Positions 1 through 7,177 of a stretch of 49,640 bases of DNA are shown piece by piece (positions within the stretch are counted from its first letter, which is position 1; each line of letters opens with the position of its first letter). Source of the DNA: Faecalibacterium sp. UBA1819 (lineage in GTDB: Bacteria; Bacillota; Clostridia; Oscillospirales; Ruminococcaceae); contig DCEX01000008.1 of assembly GCA_002315015.1 (NCBI GenBank), positions 3,089-52,728 of the forward strand, written 5' to 3'. A program made the translations under genes and the position numbers. The notes under the pieces were generated by a model. The model was not told the origin of the DNA, searched no databases, and saw nothing but the letters and a program-made list of their open reading frames with translations.

Positions 1-687
1 AACGGCCCGGTGTGCCCCATCTATGGGTTTGGCATGGTGCTGGTGCTGGCGCTGCTGATGCCCGTAAACGACAATCTCATTTTGCTGTTCTTAGGCGGCA
101 TGGTACTGGCCAGTGCGCTGGAATTTGTGGGCGGCTGGGCGCTGAAACAGCTGTTTCATACCAGCTGGTGGGACTATTCCGACCAGCCGTTTAACTTAAA
201 AGGCTATATCTGCTTAAAGTTCAGCTTGGCGTGGGGATTTTGCGTGGTGTTTGTCATGCGCGTTATCCACCCCGCCGTTGCCGCTCTTGTTGAGGGCATC
301 ACCACAGTGGCGCAGGGCGCGGCAGGCGTGATTTTCTGCGCTGTCATTGCCACCGCGTTTTTGTGTGATTTAATTGTCACCGTGCTTGCGCTGGCGAAAA
401 TCGAACGCGACCTTGGCGCCATCGATCAAGTGGCACAAATGCTGCAAGCGGGCAGCGAAACCATCAGCGAACGCCTCGGCAACACCGCTTTGGCGCTGGA
501 TGAAAGCATGGACGAATCGCGTCCGGCGCTGCGTGCGCGTGTCGATTTACTGCGTGCGCAAATTGTAGATAACCGCCATTTTGTGGAACAGCGCTTGCTG
601 CGCGCGTTTCCCCGCATGAAGCACACACGTTATCCGCGTTCGGTGGAAATTGTCCGCGCGTGGCTGAACGAAAAATCAAAAAAATAA
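1..687 (+). CDS. CmpB-like putative ABC transporter permease (PF06541 type), 5' partial
   Basis: The frame is open from base 1 and reads N-G-P-V-C-P-I-Y-G-F-G. The family begins earlier, so the true start lies upstream of the window and the GTG at 10 is internal. The visible part has several membrane segments, then the family signature WWDYSDQPFNLKGYICLKFS (about residues 56-75) followed by an SLAWG-like stretch, and ends in a charged, Arg-rich cytoplasmic tail of about 100 residues. Members are called putative ABC transporter permeases, but no substrate is established. hisS follows 28 bp downstream in the same direction. The family call is fairly firm and the function is unknown. Confidence 0.75.
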   Translation, partial: NGPVCPIYGFGMVLVLALLMPVNDNLILLFLGGMVLASALEFVGGWALKQLFHTSWWDYSDQPFNLKGYICLKFSLAWGFCVVFVMRVIHPAVAALVEGITTVAQGAAGVIFCAVIATAFLCDLIVTVLALAKIERDLGAIDQVAQMLQAGSETISERLGNTALALDESMDESRPALRARVDLLRAQIVDNRHFVEQRLLRAFPRMKHTRYPRSVEIVRAWLNEKSKK

Positions 688-715
688 ATCTGGAACAAAA
701 AAGGAGTATCCCCGC

Positions 716-1960
716 ATGAAAACCTCTCCCTTAAAAGGCATGAAGGATTGTCTGCCCCGTGAAATGGCCATTCGCGACTATGTACAGGGCAAAATTTTAG
801 ACGTTTACCGCGCCAGCGGCTTCGAGCGCATTTCCACGCCCATTTTGGAAGATATGGAAAACCTCGACAAATCGGACGGCGGCGACAACTTAAACCTCAT
901 TTTCAAGGTTCTCAAACGCGGGGACAAATTGGAAAAAGCACTGGCGAGCGGCGATGAAGCCGCCCTTTCGGACATGGGCCTGCGCTACGACTTGACGCTG
1001 CCCCTTTCCCGCTTTTATGCGGCGAACCGCGAGCAGCTGCCCAGCCCGTTTAAAGTCATTCAAACCGACCGCGTTTACCGCGCCGAGCGTCCCCAGAAAG
1101 GCCGCAGCCGCGAGTTTGTGCAGTGCGACATCGACATTTTGGGCGACAGCAGCCCCAATGCGGAGATCGAGCTGATTGACGTAACGGCGCGCGCGCTGCT
1201 CTCCATCGGCTTTTCCGGCTTTACCGTCCACATCAACGACCGCCGCCTTCTGCGCGGAATGCTGGAGGGGTTCGGTTTTGCCGCCGATACGCTCGATTCC
1301 GTTTGCGTCAGCTTCGATAAGCTCGACAAAATCGGCGCAGAGGGCGTTGCCGCTGAATTGACGGAAAAAGGCTTCCCTGCCGAGGCAGTGAAAGCGCTGT
1401 CCGACTTTTTGGCACGCGGCGAATTTTCGCTTGAGGCAGTTTCGGCGCTGTGTGCCGACGCTTCTCTGGGTGAAACGCTGTCTTATGTGCTGAATACGGC
1501 TCGCACGCTTTCCGAAGGCAAGTATGACGTATGCTTTTCGCCCAGCCTGGTGCGCGGCCAGGGCTACTATACCGGCATGGTGTTTGAAATTACCTGCGAA
1601 GGTTTTGCCGGCTCCATTGCGGGCGGCGGCCGTTATGACAACATGATCGGCAAGTTTTTGGGTCAAAGCGTTCCGGCGGTGGGCTTTTCCATCGGCTTTG
1701 AGCGCATTTGCTCCATTTTGCTCGAGCGTGACTTTTCCATTCCCGCCGAGCGTCCGCGTTTGGCGCTTTTGTACCGTGCCGACGCTGACTTTGCCGCTGT
1801 TATGAAAACCGCGCAGACGCTGCGTGAGACGTACCGCGTCACGCTGCTGGCCGAAGCGAAAAAAGTCGGCAAGCAAATTGACCGTTTGGAGCAAACGGGC
1901 TATGCTGCCGTGTGCTTTTTTGAAAAATACCCGGAAGTCAAGCTTTTGGGGCAAGGATAA
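716..1960 (+). CDS. hisS: Histidyl-tRNA synthetase
   Basis: Class II aminoacyl-tRNA synthetase charging tRNA-His in the cytoplasm. At 414 aa it is near the family's normal size. Class II motif 2 is seen as RVYRAERPQKGRSREF, the histidine-binding signature as LVRGQGYYTG, and motif 3 as GGGRYDNMIGKFLG followed by GFSIGFERI. A short anticodon-binding domain makes up roughly the last 85 residues. The ATG at 716 is preceded by AAAAAGGAG at a normal distance. The usual LDYYT in the histidine motif is QGYYT here. The PfkB-like regulatory paralogue HisZ is unlikely because motif 2 and the anticodon domain are intact. Confidence 0.93.
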   Translation: MKTSPLKGMKDCLPREMAIRDYVQGKILDVYRASGFERISTPILEDMENLDKSDGGDNLNLIFKVLKRGDKLEKALASGDEAALSDMGLRYDLTLPLSRFYAANREQLPSPFKVIQTDRVYRAERPQKGRSREFVQCDIDILGDSSPNAEIELIDVTARALLSIGFSGFTVHINDRRLLRGMLEGFGFAADTLDSVCVSFDKLDKIGAEGVAAELTEKGFPAEAVKALSDFLARGEFSLEAVSALCADASLGETLSYVLNTARTLSEGKYDVCFSPSLVRGQGYYTGMVFEITCEGFAGSIAGGGRYDNMIGKFLGQSVPAVGFSIGFERICSILLERDFSIPAERPRLALLYRADADFAAVMKTAQTLRETYRVTLLAEAKKVGKQIDRLEQTGYAAVCFFEKYPEVKLLGQG

Positions 1961-1965
1961 TTTTG

Positions 1966-2001
1966 GACAGGGCAGCGGGCAATTCCCGCTGCCCTGTCGC
2001 T
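1966..2001 (+). terminator. Hairpin after hisS, possible weak terminator
   Basis: A near-perfect GC-rich inverted repeat (ACAGGGCAGCGGG and CCCGCTGCCCTGT around a 5-nt loop) lies just past the hisS stop. It is not followed by a clean T-run, so it may act as an RNA stabiliser or an inefficient terminator rather than a full stop before the HAD gene. Confidence 0.45.
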
Positions 2002-2052
2002 GTTTCTCGGAGCGTCCTTGACCCGTTTTTGAAAAGAAAGAAGGCTTTGTCA

Positions 2053-2886
2053 ATGTCAACCCTTTATGTATGCGACCTTGACGGCACGCTTCTTACACCT
2101 GAAGCGCAGCTTTCACCGCGCACTGTCACCATTCTCAACCGCCTTTTGGATGGCGGCTTGCTGTTTACGGTTGCCACTGCGCGCACACCCGCCACGGCAA
2201 ACACTATTTTAGCACCGCTGCATCTGCGCTTGCCCGCTGTGTTTTTAACAGGTGCGCTCGTGTATGATTTGCGCCGGATGCAAACGCTGCAAACAGTTTC
2301 TTTTCCGCCCGACACCGCGCGCTGCGTGTGCGAGGCGTTTCAGGTGCTGCGCAAGGAAGCGCTGCTTTACACCTTTTGCGATAACCAGCTGATTGTGTAT
2401 TACCGGGAATTAACGGGCTCGTTTGAGCAAAAATTTGTCAAAGAGCGCATGGATCAGCCGTATAAAAAATTTGTACAGACGCAAGACTATGTGCGAAGCA
2501 CCGAAAACGGCGCCCTGATGATGGCGCTTTTGTGCCTGGATGATGAGCGCGACGCCCGCGAATGGTATCGCGCACTCAGCATCATTCCCGGTGTGTCGTG
2601 TTATCTTTACCCCAACGAGTACCACCAAGGCTTTACCGTTGAGGCGTTCCCGTCCGGGTGTGACAAAGGCTGCCAAGTCGAAACGCTGAAAGCGTACGCG
2701 GGCGCGTCACGCACGGTTGCCTTTGGCGATAACTTCAACGATATTTCCTTGTTTGAAGCGTGTGACGAAAGCTGCGCCGTGGAAAACGCCGTAGGCTTTG
2801 TGAAAGAACACGCCACAAACGTAATCGGCTCCAACCGTGAGGACGGCGTTGCCTTGTGGCTGGAACAGCACGCCGAACTCCCTTAA
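2053..2886 (+). CDS. Cof-type HAD-IIB family phosphatase
   Basis: A cytoplasmic HAD-superfamily hydrolase of 277 aa. Motif I is DLDGTLL close to the N-terminus, with the first Asp as nucleophile. The motif III lysine sits in GCDKG and motif IV is GDNFNDISLF. The substrate cannot be read from sequence; members dephosphorylate sugar phosphates or flavin and pyridoxal phosphates. I chose the ATG at 2053 because the catalytic motif begins eight residues later and AAGAAGG precedes it. An in-frame ATG at 1963 would put about 30 unrelated residues, encoded by the hisS hairpin, in front. mutY follows 24 bp downstream. Confidence 0.85.
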   Translation: MSTLYVCDLDGTLLTPEAQLSPRTVTILNRLLDGGLLFTVATARTPATANTILAPLHLRLPAVFLTGALVYDLRRMQTLQTVSFPPDTARCVCEAFQVLRKEALLYTFCDNQLIVYYRELTGSFEQKFVKERMDQPYKKFVQTQDYVRSTENGALMMALLCLDDERDAREWYRALSIIPGVSCYLYPNEYHQGFTVEAFPSGCDKGCQVETLKAYAGASRTVAFGDNFNDISLFEACDESCAVENAVGFVKEHATNVIGSNREDGVALWLEQHAELP

Positions 2887-2910
2887 AAATTTCCTTGAAG
2901 GAGGAACTTC

Positions 2911-3996
2911 ATGCAGCCGGAAACCCTTTCTCAGCCGCTTTTGGCATGGTTTCACGAAAATAAACGAATTTTGCCGTTTCGCACCGAATCCACCCCCTAC
3001 CGCGTATGGGTGAGCGAAATTATGCTTCAGCAAACGCGCGTCAGCGCCGTACTGGATTATTTTGAGCGCTTTATGCGCGAACTTCCCACGGTGCAGGCGC
3101 TGGCCGAATGTCCGCCCGACCGCTTGATGAAGCTGTGGGAGGGTCTTGGCTATTACAGCCGCGCGCGCAATCTGCAAAAGGCCGCGCAAATCATTGTGGC
3201 AGAATACGGCGGCCAGCTCCCCGCCGATTATAAAGCACTGCTGGCACTGCCCGGCATTGGCGAATATACCGCCGGGGCAATTGCGTCCATCTCGTTCGGC
3301 TTGCCCGTCACCGCGGTGGACGGCAATGTGCTGCGCGTGTTCAGCCGCGTGCTTTGGGACGAAGGCGACATTTTGCGCCCCGACACAAAAAAGCGCCTTA
3401 CAGCACAAACTGCCTACTTTCAGCCGCCCGACGCGCCCGGCGCTTATAACGAAGCGCTGATGGAGCTGGGCGCACTTGTCTGTCTGCCGAACGGCGCACC
3501 GCTTTGCGGCGAGTGTCCCCTTGCTCACCTGTGTGAAGCGCACCGCCGCGGCAGGGAAACCGAGCTGCCCCATAAAACGCCGAAAAAAGCACGCCGCCGC
3601 GAGCCGTATACCGTGGTGCTTTTGCTGCGGCGCGAACAGGAAACACCGCAGATTTTGTTGACGCGCCGCCCGCCGGAAGGCGTGTTGGCAGGGCTGTGGC
3701 AGCCGATTCTGTTAGAAGGCACTCTGACAAAGGCCGAAACCGAAAGCACCCTTGCCGCGCTGGGGCTTCGCGTCACTGTGTGCGAAGCTGCACCGAAAGC
3801 ACGCCACATCTTTACCCATCTGGAATGGGAGCTTTCCGGCTGGGTGTGCCGCTTTGAAGGCGGAGCGCTTGCGCAGGAGCATGTCTGGGCCGATGCCGCC
3901 GGGCTTTGCGGCCGGTACGCACTGCCTAACGCCGTTAAAGCATACAGCAATTTTGCAAAGGAAATGCTTTCCTGCCCGGATAGATTTTCCTTGTAA
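2911..3996 (+). CDS. mutY: A/G-specific adenine DNA glycosylase
   Basis: Removes adenine mispaired with 8-oxoguanine. The 361-aa protein has the catalytic Glu36 in VSEIMLQQT, the helix-hairpin-helix LPGIGEYTAGAIAS (about 113-126), the conserved Asp137 in AVDGNV, and an iron-sulfur loop C191-C199-C202-C208. The first cysteine gap is seven residues where the classic spacing is six. A C-terminal MutT-like domain for 8-oxoG recognition covers about residues 225-350. The start is set by AAGGAGG eight bases upstream of the ATG. It probably belongs to the same transcript as the HAD gene. Confidence 0.93.
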   Translation: MQPETLSQPLLAWFHENKRILPFRTESTPYRVWVSEIMLQQTRVSAVLDYFERFMRELPTVQALAECPPDRLMKLWEGLGYYSRARNLQKAAQIIVAEYGGQLPADYKALLALPGIGEYTAGAIASISFGLPVTAVDGNVLRVFSRVLWDEGDILRPDTKKRLTAQTAYFQPPDAPGAYNEALMELGALVCLPNGAPLCGECPLAHLCEAHRRGRETELPHKTPKKARRREPYTVVLLLRREQETPQILLTRRPPEGVLAGLWQPILLEGTLTKAETESTLAALGLRVTVCEAAPKARHIFTHLEWELSGWVCRFEGGALAQEHVWADAAGLCGRYALPNAVKAYSNFAKEMLSCPDRFSL

Positions 3997-4019
3997 TTCC
4001 GGGCAAAAACGCTTATAAT
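3991..4019 (+). promoter_or_regulatory. SigA-type promoter for the small membrane protein gene
   Basis: TTGTAA (3991-3996), a 17-bp spacer, then a perfect TATAAT (4014-4019). The -35 overlaps the mutY stop codon. A short hairpin-forming repeat (TTTCTGA and TCAGAAA) follows in the 5' leader. Confidence 0.65.
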
Positions 4020-4208
4020 AAAAGCACAATGATTTCTGACGTTTCAGAAAGCCGCTAGGAGGGATGTCTGTGCGTTTCATCGAAATGCTTCCCGGTTTGC
4101 TCACCACAGCCGGTCAGGTGTATGTTGCTTCACGCCGCGTCCCGGCCCCTGCTCAAAAGCCCCGGCAGGCCGCACGCCGCCGTAAAACCAAACAGGAGGA
4201 TCTTGTCA

Positions 4209-4393
4209 TGAAAAAATCAACGCTTATCGCCATTATTGCAGGCCTGTCCGCCATCGCCGGCGCACTGGGCGCGATGTTCCTTTATCTGCGCCGCCGCGAA
4301 GCAGAACTCGACGAGTATGAGCATCTGCTGTTCAGCGAGGACTTCGGCCAGCACGTTCCCTCGGAAGAAGATTTTGAAGAAGAAGAGGAGTAA
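4209..4393 (+). CDS. Small single-pass membrane protein with acidic tail
   Basis: A 61-aa protein: MKKS, one hydrophobic segment (about residues 5-24), a short RRR stop-transfer patch, then a strongly acidic tail ending in EEEEE. This topology suggests an inner-membrane anchor with a cytoplasmic acidic tail. I recognise no family. AGGAGG lies eight bases before the ATG at 4209. The same frame is open upstream to a second plausible start (GTG 4070, preceded by AGGAGGG), which would add a basic 46-residue N-terminus, so two translation products are possible. It has its own promoter and terminator. Confidence 0.6.
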
Positions 4394-4408
4394 TCCTTCT
4401 CTGCAAAA

Positions 4409-4436
4409 CGCCCCGTCAAATGACGGGGCGTTTTTT
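4409..4436 (+). terminator. Intrinsic terminator after small membrane protein
   Basis: Perfect 10-bp stem CGCCCCGTCA/TGACGGGGCG with a 2-nt apparent loop, followed directly by six T. Confidence 0.9.
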
Positions 4437-4501
4437 ATACAGTAAAAAATTGACCAAAGGGCTGCTTTTTGCGTGTTCTTAGTGAAAGGGGGACTGATTC
4501 A

Positions 4502-4975
4502 ATGAAAACTGCTGCGGTACACTGCACGGCAGATGCAGAAAGGGTGGTGGAGCAATACGGCGATATGCTGTTTCAAATCTGCCTTGTCATGCTGAGAAAT
4601 CCCGGTGATGCCGAGGATGCCGTGCAGGATACACTGATAAAGTATCTGCAAAAAGCGCCCGATTTTAAAAGCACTGAACACGAAAAGGCATGGCTGATTA
4701 CCGTTGCCTCCAACCGATGCCGCGACATGCAGCGCTTTTGGGTGCGTCATCCGCAAATGAATTTGGAGGAAATCCATGCGTATTCCTGTCAGCCCGAACA
4801 GCACGACCTGCTCGATGCCTTGCTGGAACTGCCCGAAAAATTCCGCATCGTGCTGCTGCTTTATTATGTACATGGCTATCAGACCGTTGAAATTGCAGCC
4901 ATCATCGGCAAATCGGCTTCTGCCGTGAAAATGCGGCTGTCGAAGGGACGAAAATTACTGCAAAAACAAATTTGA
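4502..4975 (+). CDS. ECF-type RNA polymerase sigma factor
   Basis: A 157-aa sigma-70-family protein. Region 2 runs through LRNPGDAEDAVQDTLIKYL to the AWLITVASNRCRD segment. Region 4 has the helix-turn-helix YQTVEIAAIIGKSASAVKMR near the C-terminus. AAAGGGGG nine bases before the ATG at 4502 decides the start; an upstream ATG in the same frame has no ribosome site. The DUF4179 gene starts 16 bp after the stop, as expected for a sigma factor followed by its membrane anti-sigma partner. The regulon is unknown. A weak TTGACC lies about 50 bp upstream. Confidence 0.87.
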   Translation: MKTAAVHCTADAERVVEQYGDMLFQICLVMLRNPGDAEDAVQDTLIKYLQKAPDFKSTEHEKAWLITVASNRCRDMQRFWVRHPQMNLEEIHAYSCQPEQHDLLDALLELPEKFRIVLLLYYVHGYQTVEIAAIIGKSASAVKMRLSKGRKLLQKQI

Positions 4976-4991
4976 GAGGGGGACTGGCTTT

Positions 4992-6041
4992 ATGAATGAA
5001 AACCCGTTAAAAACTTGTGTCACATCCATCCAAATGCCCGCCGATGCAAAACGACAGCTGGTGCAAACGCTGACTGCCCGCCCTGCACCGAAAAAACGTT
5101 TTTTTGCTCCTATCCGCAAAATTCCTGTCGTTGCCGTTTTGCTGGTTCTGTGCTTTTTCTGCTCCGTTCCGGTGCTTGCAGCAAGCATTGACCCGCTCTA
5201 TCAGCTCATGTATCGTTTTTCGCCGGGCACGGCGCAGTTTTTCCGCCCCGTTGCAAAAAGCGATGTTTCCAACGGCATTGAAATGACGGTTCTTTCGTCG
5301 TACATCCATGGGGATACCGCCGAAATTTATCTTTCTTTGCAAGACCTTGAGGGCGACCGCCTTGACGCAACCACTGACTTAAACGACAGCTACACCATCC
5401 ACACACCGTTTGACTGCTCGGCTTACAGCGAGCTTGTTTCCTACGACGAAGCCACAAAAACAGCCACTTTGCGGGTGAGCATTTCTCAAACAGACGGCAG
5501 CGCCGTGCAAGGCGATAAAATCACCTTTTCCACGAGGGAAATCATCAGCCAAGAGGCCGAGATGTTTGGCGCCGAGGTGCCGCTTGACTTGCAGAATCTT
5601 CCGCAAAATGCCGCCACAAGCCCGGTTTATGTCACCGGTGTCGGCTCCTCCTCCGCCTCCATGCCCGACTTTGACGATTTTTTTGACGCCTTAGTGCCGC
5701 AAGAACCAAAGCAAATCCCTTCCGTGGAGAATATCACCCTGACCGGCGCAAGCTTTGCCGACAGCAAGCTGCATATTCAGCTTGCCGCCGAAAACACGCC
5801 GCAAACCAACAGCCACGCCTTTTTGTGGCTCGAAACCGCAGACGGGACAGAAATTTCCTGTGATTACAGCGTTTCGTTCTATGAGGAAAGCGCCGGACAG
5901 CGCACCGATTATACCGAATTTATTTTTTCGGTCACACCCGAAGAACTTTCTTCCTGCCGCGTCATCGGCGATTTTTTCAGCTGCGGCGTTTTCACCGAAG
6001 GCGATTGGAGCGTCACCTTCCCCTTGGAAGCCGAAGAATAA
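4992..6041 (+). CDS. DUF4179 membrane protein, probable anti-sigma factor
   Basis: A 349-aa protein with about 40 cytoplasmic residues, one membrane segment (about 44-64, VVAVLLVLCFFCSVPVLAAS) and a large extracytoplasmic part carrying the DUF4179 pattern IDPLYQLMYRFSPGTAQFF and YIHGDTAEIYLSLQDLEGDR. DUF4179 proteins are commonly encoded after ECF sigma factors and are presumed to hold them at the membrane until a signal arrives. GGGGGACT precedes the ATG. The last 38 bases of the gene are part of a 111-bp repeat found again 1041 bp downstream. Confidence 0.82.
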   Translation: MNENPLKTCVTSIQMPADAKRQLVQTLTARPAPKKRFFAPIRKIPVVAVLLVLCFFCSVPVLAASIDPLYQLMYRFSPGTAQFFRPVAKSDVSNGIEMTVLSSYIHGDTAEIYLSLQDLEGDRLDATTDLNDSYTIHTPFDCSAYSELVSYDEATKTATLRVSISQTDGSAVQGDKITFSTREIISQEAEMFGAEVPLDLQNLPQNAATSPVYVTGVGSSSASMPDFDDFFDALVPQEPKQIPSVENITLTGASFADSKLHIQLAAENTPQTNSHAFLWLETADGTEISCDYSVSFYEESAGQRTDYTEFIFSVTPEELSSCRVIGDFFSCGVFTEGDWSVTFPLEAEE

Positions 6042-6114
6042 AGCAAATATTCCGCAAGCCGCCCTAAAACGGCACACCGCTGAACGACAAGAGAAGTTTT
6101 TGTCGTTCGGCGGT
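6004..6114. repeat. Direct repeat A, copy 1 (gene tail plus terminator)
   Basis: 111 bp containing the last 38 bases of the DUF4179 gene, a 30-bp spacer and most of the following hairpin. It recurs without indels at 7045-7155 with four substitutions. The two copies bracket the RNA/DUF3800 cassette. Confidence 0.93.
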
Positions 6115-6117
6115 GTG
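6073..6117 (+). terminator. Hairpin terminator after DUF4179 gene
   Basis: An 18-bp stem (CACACCGCTGAACGACAA paired with TTGTCGTTCGGCGGTGTG, one G-T pair) with a 9-nt loop. Only a short T-rich stretch follows (ACTTTTAG), so termination may be partial. The shortened copy at 7114-7155 has a perfect pair in place of the wobble. Confidence 0.65.
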
Positions 6118-6158
6118 ACTTTTAGGCACTTTTATGATACCTTTAAAATAATTTTATG

Positions 6159-6187
6159 TTGACTTTTAGGTGCTTTTATGGCACAAT
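6159..6187 (+). promoter_or_regulatory. Candidate promoter of the structured RNA
   Basis: TTGACT (6159-6164), 17 bp, then CACAAT (6182-6187). A second -10-like TATAAT lies at 6195-6200, so the exact transcription start is uncertain. The -35 region is part of a 24-bp near-duplication (6117-6140 and 6161-6184, 20 of 24 identical). Confidence 0.5.
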
Positions 6188-6201
6188 ATAAGCATATAAT
6201 A

Positions 6202-6279
6202 AGTCGTGATAGCTATCACGGCTTGGGCTGGCCGCAAGGCCCTGGTCCACCGAACGGCGGGGAATTCCCCGCCTTTTTT
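6202..6279 (+). ncRNA. Structured small RNA with terminator, DUF3800-associated
   Basis: Three consecutive hairpins: AGTCGTGA...TCACGGCT (6202-6223, including the palindrome CGTGATAGCTATCACG), GGCC-GCAA-GGCC with a GNRA tetraloop (6230-6241), and a GGCGGGG/CCCCGCC terminator stem with AATT loop (6256-6273) followed by six T. No ORF fits. It sits about 50 bp before a DUF3800 gene. Conserved structured RNAs upstream of DUF3800 genes have been catalogued as DUF3800 RNA motifs. I cannot say which, if any, of those classes this belongs to. Likely a stable RNA with partial read-through into the protein gene. Confidence 0.65.
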
Positions 6280-6330
6280 ATTTGCTTTTTCTTTTTGCAA
6301 AAAGATGTTTATTGAGAGCGAGGATGTGCC

Positions 6331-7008
6331 GTGGCAGAGAAAATTTTGAGTATTTTCGTTGACGAATCAGGAGATTTCGGCCCCTATCAGTCACACTGTC
6401 CATTTTATCTTGTCAGCATGGTATTGCATGACCAGCAGATTGATCTTTCACACTTAATTAAAGAGCACGATCGCCGCATGGCCGATTACTATGAACCCCA
6501 TGCCATCCATACCGGGCCGCTCATTCGCAGAGAAAAACCTTACACCGCTTGGCAGTGTGAAGCGCGCAAAAAGCTTTTTAACAGTCTGTTTCACCTGGCA
6601 CGAAAAACCGATATTCACTACATTTGCGCGGGAATCCACAAGCACCCTCATATGGACGCTGTTACAATGACTGCCGAGCTGTCGAAAGATATCGCCGCAA
6701 AACTCAGAAAAAACGAAGATTATTTTAAGAGCTTTGACAAAATTATTATTTATTACGATAATGGACAAATCGAGCTTTCCAAGATATTAAGCTCTGTTTT
6801 CAACACTCTCTTTTTTCATGTTGAATTTCGTTTGGTCGCCCCTGTGGAATACAAGCTTTTTCAAATTGCCGATTTAATCTGCACTATGGAATTGCTTGCC
6901 TTAAAGGCGAGTGAAACACAGTTTTCCCGGTCGGAACAGGAATTTTTTATGAGCAAACGAAGCTTTCAGAAAGACTATCTTAAATCTTTGCAGAAAAAGA
7001 AGCTTTGA
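6331..7008 (+). CDS. DUF3800 domain protein
   Basis: A 225-aa cytoplasmic protein with the family's hallmark FVDESGDFG (Asp11, Glu12), IIIYYDNGQ (Asp143) and FQIADLIC (Asp181). These acidic residues are placed as in an RNase H-like fold, which suggests metal-dependent nucleic-acid cleavage; this is inference. The start is a GTG at 6331 after GAGG. It is preceded by a structured RNA and leaky-looking terminator, followed by its own terminator, and the whole unit lies between two copies of the neighbouring gene's tail, so it is likely acquired. DUF3800 genes are often found in defence or mobile contexts. No experimentally defined activity can be assigned. Confidence 0.8.
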   Translation: MAEKILSIFVDESGDFGPYQSHCPFYLVSMVLHDQQIDLSHLIKEHDRRMADYYEPHAIHTGPLIRREKPYTAWQCEARKKLFNSLFHLARKTDIHYICAGIHKHPHMDAVTMTAELSKDIAAKLRKNEDYFKSFDKIIIYYDNGQIELSKILSSVFNTLFFHVEFRLVAPVEYKLFQIADLICTMELLALKASETQFSRSEQEFFMSKRSFQKDYLKSLQKKKL

Positions 7009-7010
7009 TA

Positions 7011-7044
7011 AAAAACCGAGGGTGCGCTGCCCTCGGTGTTTTAT
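7011..7044 (+). terminator. Terminator after DUF3800 gene
   Basis: Stem CCGAGGG (7016-7022) with CCCTCGG (7030-7036), flanked by an A-run and followed by TGTTTTAT. The same stem, with a longer loop, forms the purB terminator at 11977-12022. Confidence 0.75.
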
Positions 7045-7155
7045 ATTGGAGCGTCACCTTCCCCTTGGAAGCCGAAAAATAAAGCAAATATTCCGCAAGC
7101 CGCCATAAAACAGCACACCGCCGAACGACAAGAGAAGTTTTTGTCGTTCGGCGGT
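7045..7155. repeat. Direct repeat A, copy 2 (gene tail plus terminator)
   Basis: Second copy of the 111-bp DUF4179 tail and terminator segment, 107 of 111 bases identical to 6004-6114. In the original reading frame the tail still ends the same way except that the last residue is Lys rather than Glu, as if it came from an orthologous allele. It ends 22 bp before the stop codon of the convergent lipoprotein gene. Confidence 0.93.
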
Positions 7156-7177
7156 AATTTTATCCTTATTAAAATTG

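Noticed and set aside
890..2059. 389-codon minus-strand frame opposite hisS
   Set aside because: It overlaps the motif-bearing hisS frame completely, has no recognisable domain and no ribosome site.
6004..7155. IS element or transposon as explanation of repeat A
   Set aside because: The repeats are direct, far longer than target-site duplications, include coding sequence of the neighbour, and there is no transposase or terminal inverted repeat.
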